In this document: piece by piece, positions 1-12,521 of the stretch | Position numbering within the stretch: position 1 is the stretch's first letter | Layout: each line of letters opens with the position of its first letter | Notes under the pieces: model-generated | What the model was told of the DNA's origin: nothing | Database searches by the model: none | The model's input: only the letters and a program-made list of their open reading frames with translations | From: Polytrichum commune | Taxonomy: Eukaryota; Streptophyta; Polytrichopsida; Polytrichales; Polytrichaceae | Length of the DNA stretch: 64,000 bases | Assembly: GCA_950295325.1 (NCBI GenBank) | Contig: OX485805.1 | Location: 36,939,501-37,003,500 of the forward strand | Reading direction: 5' to 3' | Program-made: the position numbers and the translations under genes

Positions 1-1542
1 GGTGGAGGAGTTCAAACAACTAGAGAGGCAAAAGGAGTGGTTCAAAGAATGGGAGAACTTGAAAGATTCAAGAATTCATGAGGAAACGTTGAAAGCTTGG
101 AAAGATGCACTGCGAAGTATTTATCCTCTGAATGGGATCCAGATGATTCTTGGAGAAGGTGAAGTATCCTACAGAAAGAGTATCGTCCGAGCTATATGTG
201 ACATGGTGCCTCCAGTGATTGAATTTGACGTGTCGCATGTTGAAGGCAAAGAACGTAGTTGTACCTTCTTCCGAGAGGTAAGAATCCTTGGCGGCGATGC
301 CGTTCCATACTTGTGTCGATCGTTTGTGATTCTCAATTAAATTAACAAAGGTGGGTAAGAGAGGTTAAAATTTAAGAGTGACATGCACCATGCTAGGATT
401 ACGATTTGTTGTGAAGTGATTAATGCATGAATTTCATGGATGGACCAGAAATTGGAGCCGTTCGATAAAAATTGCTCTCCCTGCTTTTTTGGACTGTCTG
501 CGATGGGGGGAATGGGAAAGACGACCATGAGCAGGGTGTTGTGTAACGAGTTTTCTTCAGAGTTCTTAACAAAAGTATGTCATGTGGAGTTGAACAATCA
601 TGCTACTATCGATTTACGAAAGGCATTGTTGCGCACGCTTACGAAGTGGAACGAGATTGACATGAGCAAATTAACCGATGAATCCCAGGTTCACATTCTC
701 TCCCCGGCATATGTGATTGTTGTTGCCTTTTCGTTTTGTGCCATGTTGAGCATTTCATCAAATTCATGTGGAATTGCAGTCAAAGTAATGAACAGGAGGG
801 CCTCTGATTCTCTGATTACGTTTCAATTATGCTATCATGTCAACAAACATTGAATCCATTAACTTAGTTGGATGAGATGTATGTGCAGGTCCGTAATCTT
901 CTCATTCAGCACGTCCCCAAGCATCGACTTTTCTTGGTTGTGGATAATGTATGGGATCAACAAAATTCAATACAAGAGGCCAAGTCATTTTTGTCGTTGC
1001 CGTTTGAGAAAGGCAGTGTGGTGTTGGTCACGGCACGCAACATTGAGATACTGAATCTCTTCAAGAACATAATACCATGGAAAGATTGTTTCTCGACTCC
1101 CTTCTTGGATACACATGCAGCAACAAACTTGTTTCTCAACTCTGCGGGTTCTAAGTCTTTGTCAGAGTTAGAGCCAAAACAGCAAGCTTTGACAAGAACC
1201 TTTGTTGGTTCTTGTTGCTTTCCACTGTCGGGTTCTTTGGATGGTCGAGAGTATCACCCATTGGCTCTAAGGGTGCTGGGAGGATACGTCGGACAATATC
1301 CGGGGCCTTGGGAAAATATAAAGATTGATTTCAAAAGTTTGGGTGAGAATGAGAAGATAGATCCGCTATTTTCCGTGTTGGAGATTGGTTGGGAAGCATT
1401 ATCCACGAATTGCAGGAGCTTGTTTTTGGATATTGTTCAATTCAAAAAACCTGAAAGAGGTTCTACAGGTACACTGCTGAGCCATTTTTTAAAATGGTAT
1501 TGCACAATATTTGATGAGGACGAAGAAAACGTTTGTGTTAAG
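1..1542 (+). CDS. NLR immune receptor, NB-ARC exons (5' part, gene starts outside the window)
   Basis: Three exons are visible: 1-277 (continuing from the left), 449-688 and 889-1542, with GT-AG borders and all joins in phase 0. The first encodes the linker before the NB-ARC. The second carries the P-loop GMGGMGKTT. The third carries kinase-2 LFLVVDNVWD, an RNBS-B-like GSVVLVTARN, a GLPL-like YHPLALRVLGG and an RNBS-D-like stretch with SLFLDI. Known for the family: the NB-ARC is an ATP/ADP switch in cytoplasmic or nuclear pathogen sensors. Any TIR, CC or other N-terminal domain lies outside the window. The exon ends at GTTAAG/gtaagc, and the matching phase-0 acceptor is at 18897, where the MHD-like motif follows. 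The stretch between RNBS-B and GLPL holds extra, poorly matching residues around 1190-1250, possibly retained intron or decay. The downstream LRR exon is broken, so the gene is probably not functional. Confidence 0.85.
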
Positions 1543-1671
1543 GTAAGCCCATATATACCCTGGGATGTATTTTTTGTTTGTTTGTTTGGATTGCAGTCTA
1601 TCCATCATAATATGAACTCATGTGGCCTCTAGCATGTGAATCTTATCCTAATTAGTGAGAGTGGTACTAAT
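1543..1671 (+). other. Native NLR intron, left remnant
   Basis: This is the 5' end of the NLR intron, from the donor gtaagc at 1543 to the TAAT duplication at 1668-1671. With 18048-18896 it makes a native intron of about 1 kb; everything between is the inserted element. Confidence 0.7.
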
Positions 1672-1699
1672 AACACTATATTCGTTAAATTGAGACTTT
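1672..1699 (+). repeat. Left terminal inverted repeat, 28 bp
   Basis: Identical over 28 bases to the reverse complement of 18020-18047. It is preceded by TAAT. Just inside, GAGACT and AGTCTC form a small hairpin at 1692-1708. Further in, at about 1828-1895, the phrase TAGAGCACTC recurs about 50 bp apart and may be a subterminal binding site. Confidence 0.8.
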
Positions 1700-2202
1700 C
1701 TCTAGTCTCAAATTAATATATGGATCAAACAACATTCCGTGTTCCGAAACTATATTGCGAACAATCTCAAATATATTATATGTTCTAATATCCCAAATCT
1801 ATTATGTGTGGACATAAGCACATATGGTAGAGCACTCAACACCAACTTCATCAACAAAAACACTTTGGGTAGAGCACTCCAAACTAGTTTCATCCAATAA
1901 ACATATAAAATGGTTTATATTATTAGCATGGTCAATAAAATATAGACATTGCAACATACAAAGTGCATGCAATAAATGCATTTTTCTTCAATGGAAAATT
2001 TAGTCCCAAACTTAATAAAAAAATGAACTTCACATTTGTATTGAAATATAGTAAATGAATATTCATCCAACCCCAAACAATATAGCATTCGCAAGCTCTA
2101 CCCAAACTTTGCCCCAAGTTTGAGGAGCACACATATGAGTAATATATATTCGTCGAATTACTGTTTACACTATAATCATGCTAACACAATCCTACCAACT
2201 TC

Positions 2203-5200
2203 TCATTTAACGTGGGTTGCTTCTTCTGCGATCCGAGCAAGGTTGTCTTTTGCAAAAGTTATGTACTTTTGAGGGATGGACACCGATCCACTATGATTTT
2301 TCCGTGGTTTCCATGCTATGAATATGGAATCTGTATCTATCCAAGATGGACCATGCTCAGAATCCACCTTCCACCGAAAGTTAGGGTTTGTATCCCAGCC
2401 TGTATAATGCCGAACAACATCTTCATTCCGTGATGTCGGTCGGTAGTACTCTACTTGTATTTGTCGAAAATGAGGGCTGGAAGTTACAAAATTTGGTTTG
2501 GACAAAACTCTTGCCACCCACACTGGCTTTGCATATGTCTCGTCTCCAGGACGCAAAATGAGCATATAACCTTCATGACAATCCACTGCAATGCGGAAAG
2601 ATGGTGGCGGACGACTACTAGCAGGCCCCACGTAATGGTCGTCCACATCAAACTCCTCTCGAACCTCTCCATTTCCCAAAAGACTAGCCTCCGAAGCTTG
2701 TACATTGACACGTGTTTGTGGCCAAAACCCATGCCTTAAAGTAAGGGGTGTATCTTCATGAAGGTTTGCCAAAGCGCCACGAACACGTGTCCAATATTGT
2801 ATCCAACTTCCGTAACGAAGCCAACACGATCCACCAATATCCGCTACCCTCAAACTCTCCCAATATTGTATGAAGCCTGATATGCCTTTACAAATGTCCT
2901 CCAAATTCTTCATGGGTATTGGTTTGCAAGGCTTAGGCTCTCCGTCAGGCAACATCGTCCTTCCTTCCCCATCAACACGCCATACAAGGAGACCCTCCGG
3001 CGGGCTCCAGTCTTGTGATGTGCACAACAACTTGTATTGCATGGCGGGGACACCATCGTCACGCACGTAGAACCGAAATTGTTGTGCCTTCGTATGTCCG
3101 ATCAATCGGTGAGCTCCGCTTCGAATATACGGTTCTATAAATGCCTTGAAGTCTGGAACCTCCTCAATCATATGTGGGATGACGGGAATGTTCTCCAAAT
3201 CCATGTACGACTTCATCAACAATGGGATTGTTGGAAAATCCTCCTCGCGCAACTTCATGCTCCACCGCCCAAAGGACGCATCAATATCATCGTGCGTGTG
3301 GCCTACCAATAGAAAGGACACAAAAACCTCCTTGAAAATGCCTTTCGCAACCAACAACGACCAATATGCAAAAACATATCTACTTTTATTGTCCTTCGCA
3401 CAATTGTCCAATTGGACACGCAGAGTTGGGGGCAAATTCATGGCAATCACATCTTCACTTGGTGGCTCCGGCAAAGAGTGCACGCATACATCTCTTCCAT
3501 CCAATACCGCTTCATATAGAGGTGTTGATCCCGAGTTTTCAAATAACAATCTTGATGAATAGGACGGCGGTTTCTCCAAATCACGTAAAAGCTTTGCAAA
3601 TGACCCTATCGTGTGGTTTGAATCCCCCGGATACAAATCAAGAGCATAATGAGCATACTTGACATCTCCATGCCCATGTGCAATCATTCCTGCAAAGGCA
3701 ACCCAATGGTTTAATATTCAACTATAACACCAAAAAATTCACATGGTGTACATGTATGGCCCCAAGTACAAACCTAAACGCACAAATTTGTGTTTAGGTA
3801 ATGCAATGCAATTGTTATCAAAATCACCTGTAACCGAAACAGGAAGCTTAAAAAGGCCGTCCGTGGCTTTTATTCGATTTGCAAAACATGGTGAGGCTGT
3901 TTTGGCATGGTCCATTTTGTCATGGATGATTGTAAGGACTTCCAAAGGCCTGGAGATGGACAAAGCTCTATTTGTGTAGTAATCATTACGGTGTGCCTCT
4001 TGCATGTTCACATGCTTGAAATAGTTCATTTGATGTGCGGCATAGGACTCTGTCCCCATCGTGTGTGCATCTCGAAGGCGTTTCAACTTCTCGCATTTGG
4101 AACAACGGGCAAATTTGTCGCCTCGTCTTTTTGTGATGTATTCGCTAAAGTGAGATTTTTTGATAGCACTCAGTTTCGACAACGAAATAGGGTCCAACCC
4201 GGCCTTCTCGCCAACTGCGTTTACGTCCAACAATATGTCTTTCCATTTCGTGCCTGTAGGAAGAACCTTCTCCACAACCTTTTCACCGGTTGCGAGTGTC
4301 CGTGTTTTGTGCGGCATTGCATCGGCAAGGGGGACAATGATGGTTGCCAGAGTGGCTGTTGCTTGTCTCGTTGCTTCTCTTGGTTTCTTTAAGCCCGTGT
4401 TCCCATGGTGACGGGCACGGCGGCCTTCATTGGCATACGCGGCTTGTCTATAAAATTCCGCTTTCGACACACCGTGAATGGTGTACCATGCCGTACAACA
4501 CACGTCTATGATCTCAAGGGTGATGACCTTGCGACCCGCTCCGTTCACATGTATCGCCCTATGAACATCAAGTTTTTTGGTGGATCTTAGACGGAAATCT
4601 CCAAGCCACATTTCTTCACGGATGGCCTTCAATTTATCTCTTGGGAACAATTGGCAACAACGATGTACACAACAATCCTTCGTAGCAACTTCTCTAATAG
4701 ACTCCTCACATAGCAACCTTTGACGTTTACACTTATTTGCAGACGGAGTAGGACGTGTCAATGTTTCGTACTTCCGAAGGCCTTTGCGTGGCCGAATGTT
4801 TGCTTGGAGCTCCTGTTGGATTTGGACGTGTCGTCGCTCATGGTCGCGCAAGCTAACCCCCTCAATTGTCACATTCCTCAACGGCCACCTTCGCAACGAG
4901 AACCTATGAGTTGGATTGACTTCCGAATGTACAAGTGATTCTAATATAACAACTCCAACGTCCTCGGTGCCAAGGGAGTGTTCATCAATGCAATCTTGTG
5001 GATGTGTGTTACGACAAATACCCTCCGCCACAGCAACTCCACTGTCATTAACAAGTACCACATCCAAATTCACCCATGAAGCTCGTGAAAGCCCCGCACA
5101 TTCCACAATGGGGCAAAAAGGATCAGATGGCGAAGGACTCCCCAAATGACCTTCATCTGCACTGTCATCAAAACTATCCTCCCCGACAATGTCTAGCTCA

Positions 5201-5292
5201 TCCCCAGACAGAGATTGGGTGCTGCCCATGTCTTCAGAGAAGGAATCCCCTCTTCCACCAACTCCCTCCATTGCGCCTACACAAATGCACAT
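2203..5292 (-). CDS. DUF7869-type protein, candidate DDE transposase
   Basis: Two exons, 5292-3828 and 3689-2203, join in phase 1 (CAG/gtgatt donor, tgcag acceptor) to give about 983 residues. Translation could instead start at the Met of MEGVGG, seven codons in. The N-terminal third is acidic and unstructured. A CSKC motif precedes a long alpha-rich part. The C-terminal half has the features of DUF7869 proteins: DKMDHAKT (Asp about 461), LDNCAKDNKSRY (Asp about 583) and LLVGHTHDDID (about 619-624). The three conserved Asp-bearing motifs, with this spacing, look like an RNase H-fold DDD/E catalytic core; that is inference. It is the only gene in the element that looks open from end to end, so I take it to be the mobilising enzyme. 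It is transcribed toward the left end. Confidence 0.7.
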
Positions 5293-5457
5293 GAAACCTC
5301 AACAAACATGGACACAACGTAAGGGTCCATGCTGTGAATAGGTCCTCATGAACAACAGCGTGAACGAACCTCGAAGTACAGCTCCGACTAAGAGTTCTCT
5401 CTACGAATTCAGGAGTGGGAAAAGAGCAAAAAAGAACCAACTTTTGGGGGGTGCGCC

Positions 5458-5466
5458 CCTTTATAC
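5458..5466 (-). promoter_or_regulatory. Possible TATA box of the DUF7869 gene
   Basis: On the minus strand the sequence reads agTATAAAGgg, about 170 bases upstream of the start codon and followed by a G/C-rich then T-rich leader. The spacing allows a 5' untranslated region of about 130 bases. There is no experimental support. Confidence 0.35.
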
Positions 5467-5569
5467 TATCCACCTCCACTTGCCCGACTTCCTCATTGGA
5501 TGCCTTTCCCGCCTTGTTATTTCAAACCTTCTGACAGAATTCCCCGTTTTCTGTTTATTGTAGAAAATG

Positions 5570-7328
5570 CGCATCTTTCAATGCCCCTCTCATACCCCAG
5601 CCGTCATATGTCTTAGTCTATGATATTTAATTTTTTTTTGGTTTTGTGTGTATATGACATACGACATTGGGAGGAAGGGTGGCGGCCACATTAATTTTTT
5701 CAAGTGTCACAACGGTATATTTTAACCAATATGTATACCCAACCACAACTCCATTCAATGCTTTCAAGTGCAAACCTATTTAGGTGGGGTTGGGGCCATT
5801 TGGAGGTTGCAATTATGAGAGAGTTTCCAAGGCTTGAGGCCATTGTCATGATGAATAAAATTATTTATTTGTCTCCCCTAAACCCTAAACCCTAGAACAT
5901 TGCGGCTCTGTTATCTCGCATGGAAGTGTGGCAATGATAAACGTATGTGGACGTTGTTAAGGGGATACTAACTAGCAATGTCGCTTTTTGGTTCAATCTT
6001 TTAATGTTATTTCAATCCATCCTCAAGTTCACTTCAAGTTTACTAATGTGTGTGACCAAAACATCCAAAGTTGGACCCTAAACCCTTATAACATCCACAA
6101 CATGAAATACGTATTGACAAAATACAAAACCAATTAGTATATCATGTTTAAACGTCCCAAATAACATATTAACATGATCAAGATTGTATTTACTATAACC
6201 TTCTTATTAGACTCTTCTTCATATTATGCAAACAATATCTGTTATATCTTTCTCCATTATCCAATACATGTGGAGGGAACAATGAATAAGAACATGATTG
6301 CGTGAATGGCTTCATTTGATGTTGTGCTTCTCTTATTTACTTTTGCATCACATTCCATATATTAAATACATCATGAACCATGGTTTATTGGCGACTATGT
6401 GATTCCCTAAAGTGAGCAAAACATCCAAAGTTGAACCCCTTACCCCTAATAACATCCACAACATTTCATGTTATTTGAATAAACACAAGACCATTCACTA
6501 TATCACGTTTAAACGTCCGTAATAACAAATAAACATAATCAAGATCGTCTTTTCTATTACCTTCCAGTAAAAACCTATTCTCACCAGTAAGTCAATGTTA
6601 TATGTTAATATTGGATAGATTAATATGTTATAAACCTAACTCCTAAACCCTAAACCCTAAACCCTAAATACAAAAATTCGTAGTTGTTCACTGCTACCTC
6701 CACATACAAACAACATGAACTTTATCTTGCGCCATTATGTAATATACGTGGAGGGAACATTCAATAACAACATGATTGCGTCAAAGGGCTTCATTTGATG
6801 TTGTGGTTCTCCGATTTACTTTTATATCACATTCGAAGTACATATATCACGATCCATGGTTTATTGGCGACTATGTGATTCATTCAAGTGAGTATGTAAG
6901 GGATTTACTAAAAACTTGAGCATGTTAGCATTTCGACATAAGGATCATGCAATTCCAAACCCTGAGAAAATGCTCTTGGGGAAGGTATACATTTAGCAAA
7001 CACATTCAAATATCCTAAATTTCCGAATTTCATGTTGGGGGACGGGGGTTATATTTTTTATTCATTGCATATTGTGTGAGTTCTTGGCATCATTGGTAAA
7101 GTCTAAATGTCAACGATTACATCGTTAAATGTCACGCAATTGTATTATTTTTCTAACTTGCTCAAACAAAAGAGAAACCAATGATTTCAACTTGTTTGGG
7201 AAATTTAGGTTATGGTGTCATGTGAGTAGGGGTTAAGTCTTAGTTTTAGCATAACGTTGCGTTGTAAAAATGCATTAGTTGTATAAATGGTTTCATTTTG
7301 TAGAATACCGCATTTGATGTGCACCTTA
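5570..7328. repeat. Gene-free stretch with a diverged tandem duplication
   Basis: I see no gene here. Two diverged copies of one block lie head to tail. Both begin CAAAACATCCAAAGTTG (6056 and 6418) and later read TTATTGGCGACTATGTGATTC-like text (about 6382 and 6859). The second copy is about 110 bases longer because it holds an AT-rich piece and a CCCTAAA run. The remainder is AT-rich and unassigned. Confidence 0.55.
6642..6668 (+). repeat. Short interstitial telomere-type repeat
   Basis: About three and a half CCCTAAA units in a row, the Arabidopsis-type plant telomere motif. A shorter one (two units) lies at about 5878. Both are too short to be a former telomere. They fit gap-filling at a break or simple plant-type repeat. 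Confidence 0.7.
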
Positions 7329-7859
7329 TGGGGCATTCCCACTTGACATTAGTTAGAAGTAGTATTAGTCTAAATGCGGTTTTAGTTATCTAGGTTTCAC
7401 ACATATGGCTCTTTTTAGTGCCGTGCCTAGGTGGCAAATGATGTGGCATGGCTTAAAAGTGGAGGTTTTAAGCCTCAACCACCGACGCTCCCATCGGTAC
7501 CTAAACATTAGGCAAGAATATAGGAATTTTAAAAGTGTCGCCTCCCACCCTTGTGATTGGTTGCTTTTTAGTCTTAGCTATGAGGGCACGAGGAGCTTCA
7601 TTAACAAAAACCGATGGTAAGATAGGTGAGTAGTAAGGCATTTGGGGATGGGACAAAAACTACCCAACATTCATTGCTTGGTAGATAAAACCATGAACAT
7701 GTGTGAAAGCTACTTAACTAAAACCTACTTGAAAATCTCCGGAGCAAGTTCTTGTAGGTGCATTGGGATAGTTGGATGCCTCCGCTATAACCGAGGGAGC
7801 TTTACCCGGTCTTTATAAAATAGTGAGGGTCTTAACTAAAGTCAAGTGGGAATGCCCCA
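7329..7859. mobile_element. Tourist-like MITE (PIF/Harbinger type), 531 bp
   Basis: The ends are inverted copies of TGGGGCATTCCCACTTGAC, extending to about 27 bases with one mismatch. They are flanked by TTA at 7326-7328 and 7860-7862, the 3-bp target duplication typical of PIF/Harbinger MITEs. It has no coding capacity and sits between the two genes of the large element, just upstream of the promoter region of the plus-strand gene. Confidence 0.75.
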
Positions 7860-7899
7860 TTAGGGTACTCCAAAGTGTCTTGAAAATACTAATGCCCGC

Positions 7900-9053
7900 T
7901 AAGGGTTTACAGTTTGGCTTTAGGATTTAGGGTTCCCCGTAATCCTAATTCCGTTGGTGCCCTAATCCTGTTGGCACCCTATTCGTGCGGTTGGGGGCCA
8001 ATTCCCGAGGCATACAAAACCCCAGCTGTCACAACTTTTCGCTCTTTCTCTCTCTCTCCGCGCCAAGCATTCGCTCCGCGCCTCTTGTGGAAGCGCCGCT
8101 TTCGCGAAGCGCCGTGGCGATTCAGGGTGGCGATTTTCTTCTCTTCCCTCCCTTCTTGTTGCTTTGGCGCCTACTGATTCTTCTCCTTCCCTCCCTTCTC
8201 TTGCTGTAGAAGTTAGGAAGTGTTTGCAATAGAACATAAACCTAAGGAGAGAGTTTTAGAGTGCGTGAGAGTTAGTAGAGTGATTGTTGTAGAGTGAAGT
8301 AAGTAGAAGATTGTTGAAGGGTTTTCCAACATTCTAAGCTTGCGGGTTTTGGAGGCTGTATTGTAGTTGGAGAGTTTGTGAGATTTAGGAGTTCTATAAG
8401 ATAATCAGGAGGTGTTTGAGAGATACAAAAGTCATTTGAGAGAGTCAGTCATTGTTTTGAGAGATTCACTTGTTCTTAGGGATTCAGAGGTTGTTTGAAA
8501 CACTCAATTGTTGTTTGAGAGATACAAAAGTCATTTGAGAGAGTCAGTCATTGTTTTGAGAGATTCACTTGTTCTTAGGGATTCAGAGGTTGTTTGAAAC
8601 ACTCAATTGTTGTTTGAGAGATACAAAAGTCATTTGAGAGAGTCAGTCATTGTTTTGAGAGATTCACTTGTTCTTAGGGATTCAGAGGTTGTTTGAAACA
8701 CTCAATTGTTGTTTGAGAGATACAAAAGTCATTTGAGAGAGTCAGTCATTGTTTTGAGAGATTCACTTGTTCTTAGGGATTCAGAGGTTGTTTGAAACAC
8801 TCAATTGTTGTTTGAGAGATATCTAAGTCATTTGAGAGAGTCAGTTATTGTTTTGAGAGATTCACTTGTTCTTAGAGATTCAGAGGTTGTTTGAAGTATT
8901 GAATTGTTGTTTGAGAGATTCAAAAGAGATCTAGGAGTTGTATGAGAGATTGTGGATTTGTGTGAGAGGTTACATTCAACTGTTTCTGTGTTATTGGAAG
9001 AAGAACACCTGTTCTAAAGCAACTGTTTACAACAACTGCTACATACAACAAAG
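7900..9053 (+). promoter_or_regulatory. Promoter and 5' leader exon of the accessory gene
   Basis: A CT-rich block (ctctttctctctctctcc at about 8040) looks like a plant initiator region. It is followed by about 1 kb without a long open frame, rich in GAGAG and TTTGAGAGA, and ends in CAAAG/gtattt at about 9053. The next acceptor, ttacag at 9649-9654, places the first ATG (9655) directly after it. I therefore read this as a non-coding first exon. It contains the 99-bp tandem array. Confidence 0.45.
8414..8930 (+). repeat. 99-bp tandem repeat, about five copies
   Basis: Units start at about 8421, 8520, 8619, 8718 and 8817, marked by AGATACAAAAGTCATTTG and TTCTTAGGGATTCAGAGG. The first four are nearly identical. 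The fifth has substitutions, and a partial sixth follows. It lies in the presumed 5' leader of the accessory gene. Confidence 0.85.
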
Positions 9054-9173
9054 GTATTTTCTTTTATTATATGCAATAAGTGTTTGTCAATTGAAGGTAT
9101 TGTAGCATACACAACGCATAAGCATTGTATATGCTACGTGCCAACTTTTAAAAATTACATTAAAATAGGAAAG

Positions 9174-9368
9174 TTTGGGGAGACGACCCAAACACGGCCA
9201 CAGGTTTGGGTCGGTCGACCCAAACACAGCCTCTTGTTTGGGTCGACCGACCCAAACACAAAACAAAGCATCATGTTTGGGCCGAACGACCCAAACACAG
9301 CCTCTTGTTTGGGTCGACCGACCCAAACACAAAACAAAGCATCATGTTTGGGCCGAACGACCCAAACA
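9174..9368. repeat. Palindrome cluster 1 (six copies)
   Basis: Six copies of a 22-bp palindrome with arms GTTTGGGTCG and CGACCCAAAC; some have GGCCG or GGGAG in the left arm. A 71-bp unit is duplicated within it. It lies in the intron before the first coding exon, with one more variant at 9608-9629 close to the acceptor. Confidence 0.85.
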
Positions 9369-9654
9369 ACGTCTTCTAATTATAAACTCATAAAGAAATC
9401 CATGATTTTTGCATCAATATAAAATTCACATCCACTAAAAAATAATAATCAAGGAATGTATCAAGGAAAAGTATCAAGTAATCATGCATGTCACAAACAA
9501 TATAAAATGCAAATCCACCCAATAATCAAAACATTCTTATTATCAATACAAATGATGCTGAAATATATAAATATACAATCCACCTAAACCTATTCATGTC
9601 GTAGATGTTTGGGTCGAACGACCGAAACTAACATTGCACATTATTTTCTTACAG

Positions 9655-12521
9655 ATGGCTCCAAAGAAAAGACCCGGCGAAAGGTGGTTCATGCCTGCGC
9701 CGGACATGTTGTGGCAGGAGCACGAAACCCCGCAGGATGACTCCTATTCCCCTAAGGACGGGCTTGTCCTCGCGTGGTCTATACAAGTGGTTAAGGGTTC
9801 GCAATACAAAATGATTTTTGTTGTGAAGGTTGGGACCGTGGAGAAGCACACATGGGCTACTCTTACGGGGTGGGAGGTGGCATCGGTTCAGTCTCTTGGA
9901 GACTACGTGGATGTCATCCTCGAGAACAACGCTGTCCAGAACGCGCATATGTTTATGCACCAGTTCTCCGAACCCTTTGACGCTATCTATGCAAAAGAAA
10001 CATGTGTAGAACCAGACGTCATCAAACCGGAGTCCATATTCATCGATAACAGTACATCGAACACAAAGGTGTCGAGCAGATTCACGAAACTAAAGCATGC
10101 AATCAGCGTGCTCAACAAAGCCCTGCAGAGCAAAACCAAGTCTCAGCAACCCGTGAGGCGGAAAGCAACCACAGAGGAAGGAGCAGGGTCGTCAAGACCT
10201 CAATCGGTGAGGAAGCCGCGACCAGTACCGGCTGACTCGCGGAGGACCACTCCCTCCCAAACACCTGCGGATAGCGAGACGCCTACACCTTCTGGGAGCC
10301 GTCAAACAACTCCATCCAAGAGGGGGAGAGAGTCATCTGTGATGACTGACGAGCCAGTCTCACCGGAGTTGCGCATGCCGAAGCCCGGCGAAGAGGTGGA
10401 TGCAGGGGAGCTGCAGAAAATCGTGAACAATTTCACGACGAAATGCTCCCACTGTTTTTTCATGGGCAGGGATTTTAAGTTCGACGTGAACATCAGCCAG
10501 TGCCATCTAGCGCCACCGGAGAAGTGTGTCCGGGCAAAGGAGGACGCCTACGTTGACTGGATAATCGCGCAGATCGTTTGCGAGCAGTTTAAAGACGACA
10601 GGCAAACGATTGTAGTGATGCCACAAGGTCTCAAGAAAATGCCTACACCTGAAATGTGGCCCACAATTCAGAAGGGCGATTTTTGGCTCATAGACGGCCA
10701 GCACAGCGTGGAGGCATCCAAGAAAATCCAACTCATGAATGAGTGGGATGATCCGAACAATCAGAAGGAAAAGCTGAAGGTTTGGAAGGCACTAGTGGTG
10801 TGGTCTGACGACGAGACCAAGCTCAGCGACATCTCCCGGTACTTCAATATGGGAAATAAGAAGAGGGCCTACCAAGCTTCCTGGATAAGGAATATCATGG
10901 CCTCGCGGGAGGTGTGGGAGTTCTATGGTAGGCCTCCCAAGGAGAGGGAGAATGCGAAGGACAAGAATCCCAAATGGGAGGTGAGTATTGTTTAGGTCGA
11001 CCGACCCAAACTCCTGATGCAGCCTTGTTTATTTAGTTTGGGTCGACCGACCCAAACTCCTGATGCAGCTAGTTTATTTAGTTTGGGTCGACCGACCCAA
11101 ACTCCTGATGCAGCTAGTTTATTTAGTTTGGGTCGATCGACCCAAACTGTTGTTGCAGATGTTGGTCATGATATGGGTTGGAAATCACATGTACATATCT
11201 AACACGCATTCAAATGTTCTGTTTTGTGGACGTGCAGGATTTCAAATACCAAATGATCAACAAATTCTCCTCCATTGATAATTCGAGCCACAAGCAGAAG
11301 AAATACAGCGACCTCAAGGGGGAGATTTACTTGATTACAGCATCTGACTCAGTTTGGAGGAAGTGGAAAACCGTGTTTGAAAAGCACGAGACGGGGGATT
11401 TGATCGACCCCGACACTGGCATTTTCTTCAGCCAAACCTCGCGCTTCAAGCAGATGAAGCCTCTCGTGAGAGAGTTCTTTAGAACTCTTCAAGGGCTGTC
11501 AGAGACGGAGGTGGAGAAGGCGGCATCTCACATCCTGCACGTGGCACCCACGGCGAAGAGGTGTTGGGTGCACCCGAAGATTGTCTTCCAAAAGCCCAAA
11601 TCCTTCGTTCCTTCATGCTACACCATGAAGGAATGGACGGATAACAGGAAAAAGAAGACGACTATCGTGCAGGAGCTGCATAAACTCGTGCCAGAGAGGA
11701 ATATTGTCGTGGACGGCGAGGTCCATGAGGCTAACTGGAGAGCATTCAAAGCTGAATATAAGTTCACCAGTGCCTCCATGGCGGCTCTAATAAGGGAAGC
11801 GGGGGACGACTTCTTGCGGGCCAAGATGGTGAAGGGTGGGAAGAACCGGGCGCTTCCGGATCACACAGCGCGTGCGTTCTCGAACTTCATCAAGGAGAAG
11901 AAGATTGTCCAGTTTGAAGGGGAAGCGTACTTCAACCTTGTCACCGCCGACCCGTTGAAAATTCAGGGCTGGCCAGGTCAAGACGCCAGAATGGCGATAA
12001 GGACGAAAGCAAGGGACCGCTTTCCTTTTGGGATGATTGATTTCAGGAATATTCCTGGAAGCTCATTTGAGGGCACGATGAGCACCCTCTTCTATGACCC
12101 CTTCCTATCTAAGTTCGTCGATTATGCAAGCCCTAAGTTCAGGGAGGTAGATATCTGGCTTTGGATAGTCGAGGATAGGAGGGCGGAGCAGGTGTACGAG
12201 CTTGTCCGGAAACTGCAGCCGGAGTATGCAGTCTCCAAGTCTCACTACATCGCCGCACCGGCGGAGGGAGCTTACACGACGTTGAGGGACAAGAAGACCA
12301 AGTTCGTCAACGTCTTGTGTTTGTACTTCGTGTACAAAGCGGAGTTGCTGAAGGTGCCGAACCACCCTATATCCCGGATGGACAAACTCTTCCAAGTTCC
12401 AGAAGGGTTGGGTGTCAACAAGTGCCTCTACGACGAGGCTAAATACGCGAACTATCCTTTAGATGAGCTGCGGATGGAATTTTACGTGAGAATGATGATG
12501 TCACGCACCTCTCCATGAGGA
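9655..12521 (+). CDS. Accessory gene of the large element, N-terminal part with a DGQH (ParB-like) motif
   Basis: Exon 9655-10980 (MAPKKRPGERW..., donor GAG/gtgagt) joins in phase 0 to an exon starting at 11239 (gtgcag acceptor). About residue 346 reads WLIDGQHSVEASKKIQ, which resembles the DGQHR-type signature of ParB/sulfiredoxin-like domains; the nuclease assignment is inference. A Ser/Pro/Thr-rich linker lies at about residues 170-245. The second exon is globular (many Trp and charged residues), with no family I recognise. It runs to a TGA in the ATGAGGA target copy, where a 951-bp repeat has landed. The last few codons before the insertion probably also contain a frameshift, since the continuation at 13473 reads in another frame. 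The G/C-rich codon use differs from the AT-rich surroundings. Confidence 0.6.
10990..11149. repeat. Palindrome cluster 2 (four copies)
   Basis: Four copies of the GTTTGGGTCG/CGACCCAAAC palindrome (10991, 11038, 11081 and 11127). The first three are centred on AC and the last on AT, which makes it a perfect palindrome. Spacers of about 21 bp read TCCTGATGCAGC...TTTATTTA. The cluster fills the intron between 10981 and 11238, immediately after the donor. Confidence 0.9.

Noticed and set aside
8414-8930. CRISPR-like array
   Set aside because: The whole 99-bp unit repeats with no unique spacers, in eukaryotic DNA.
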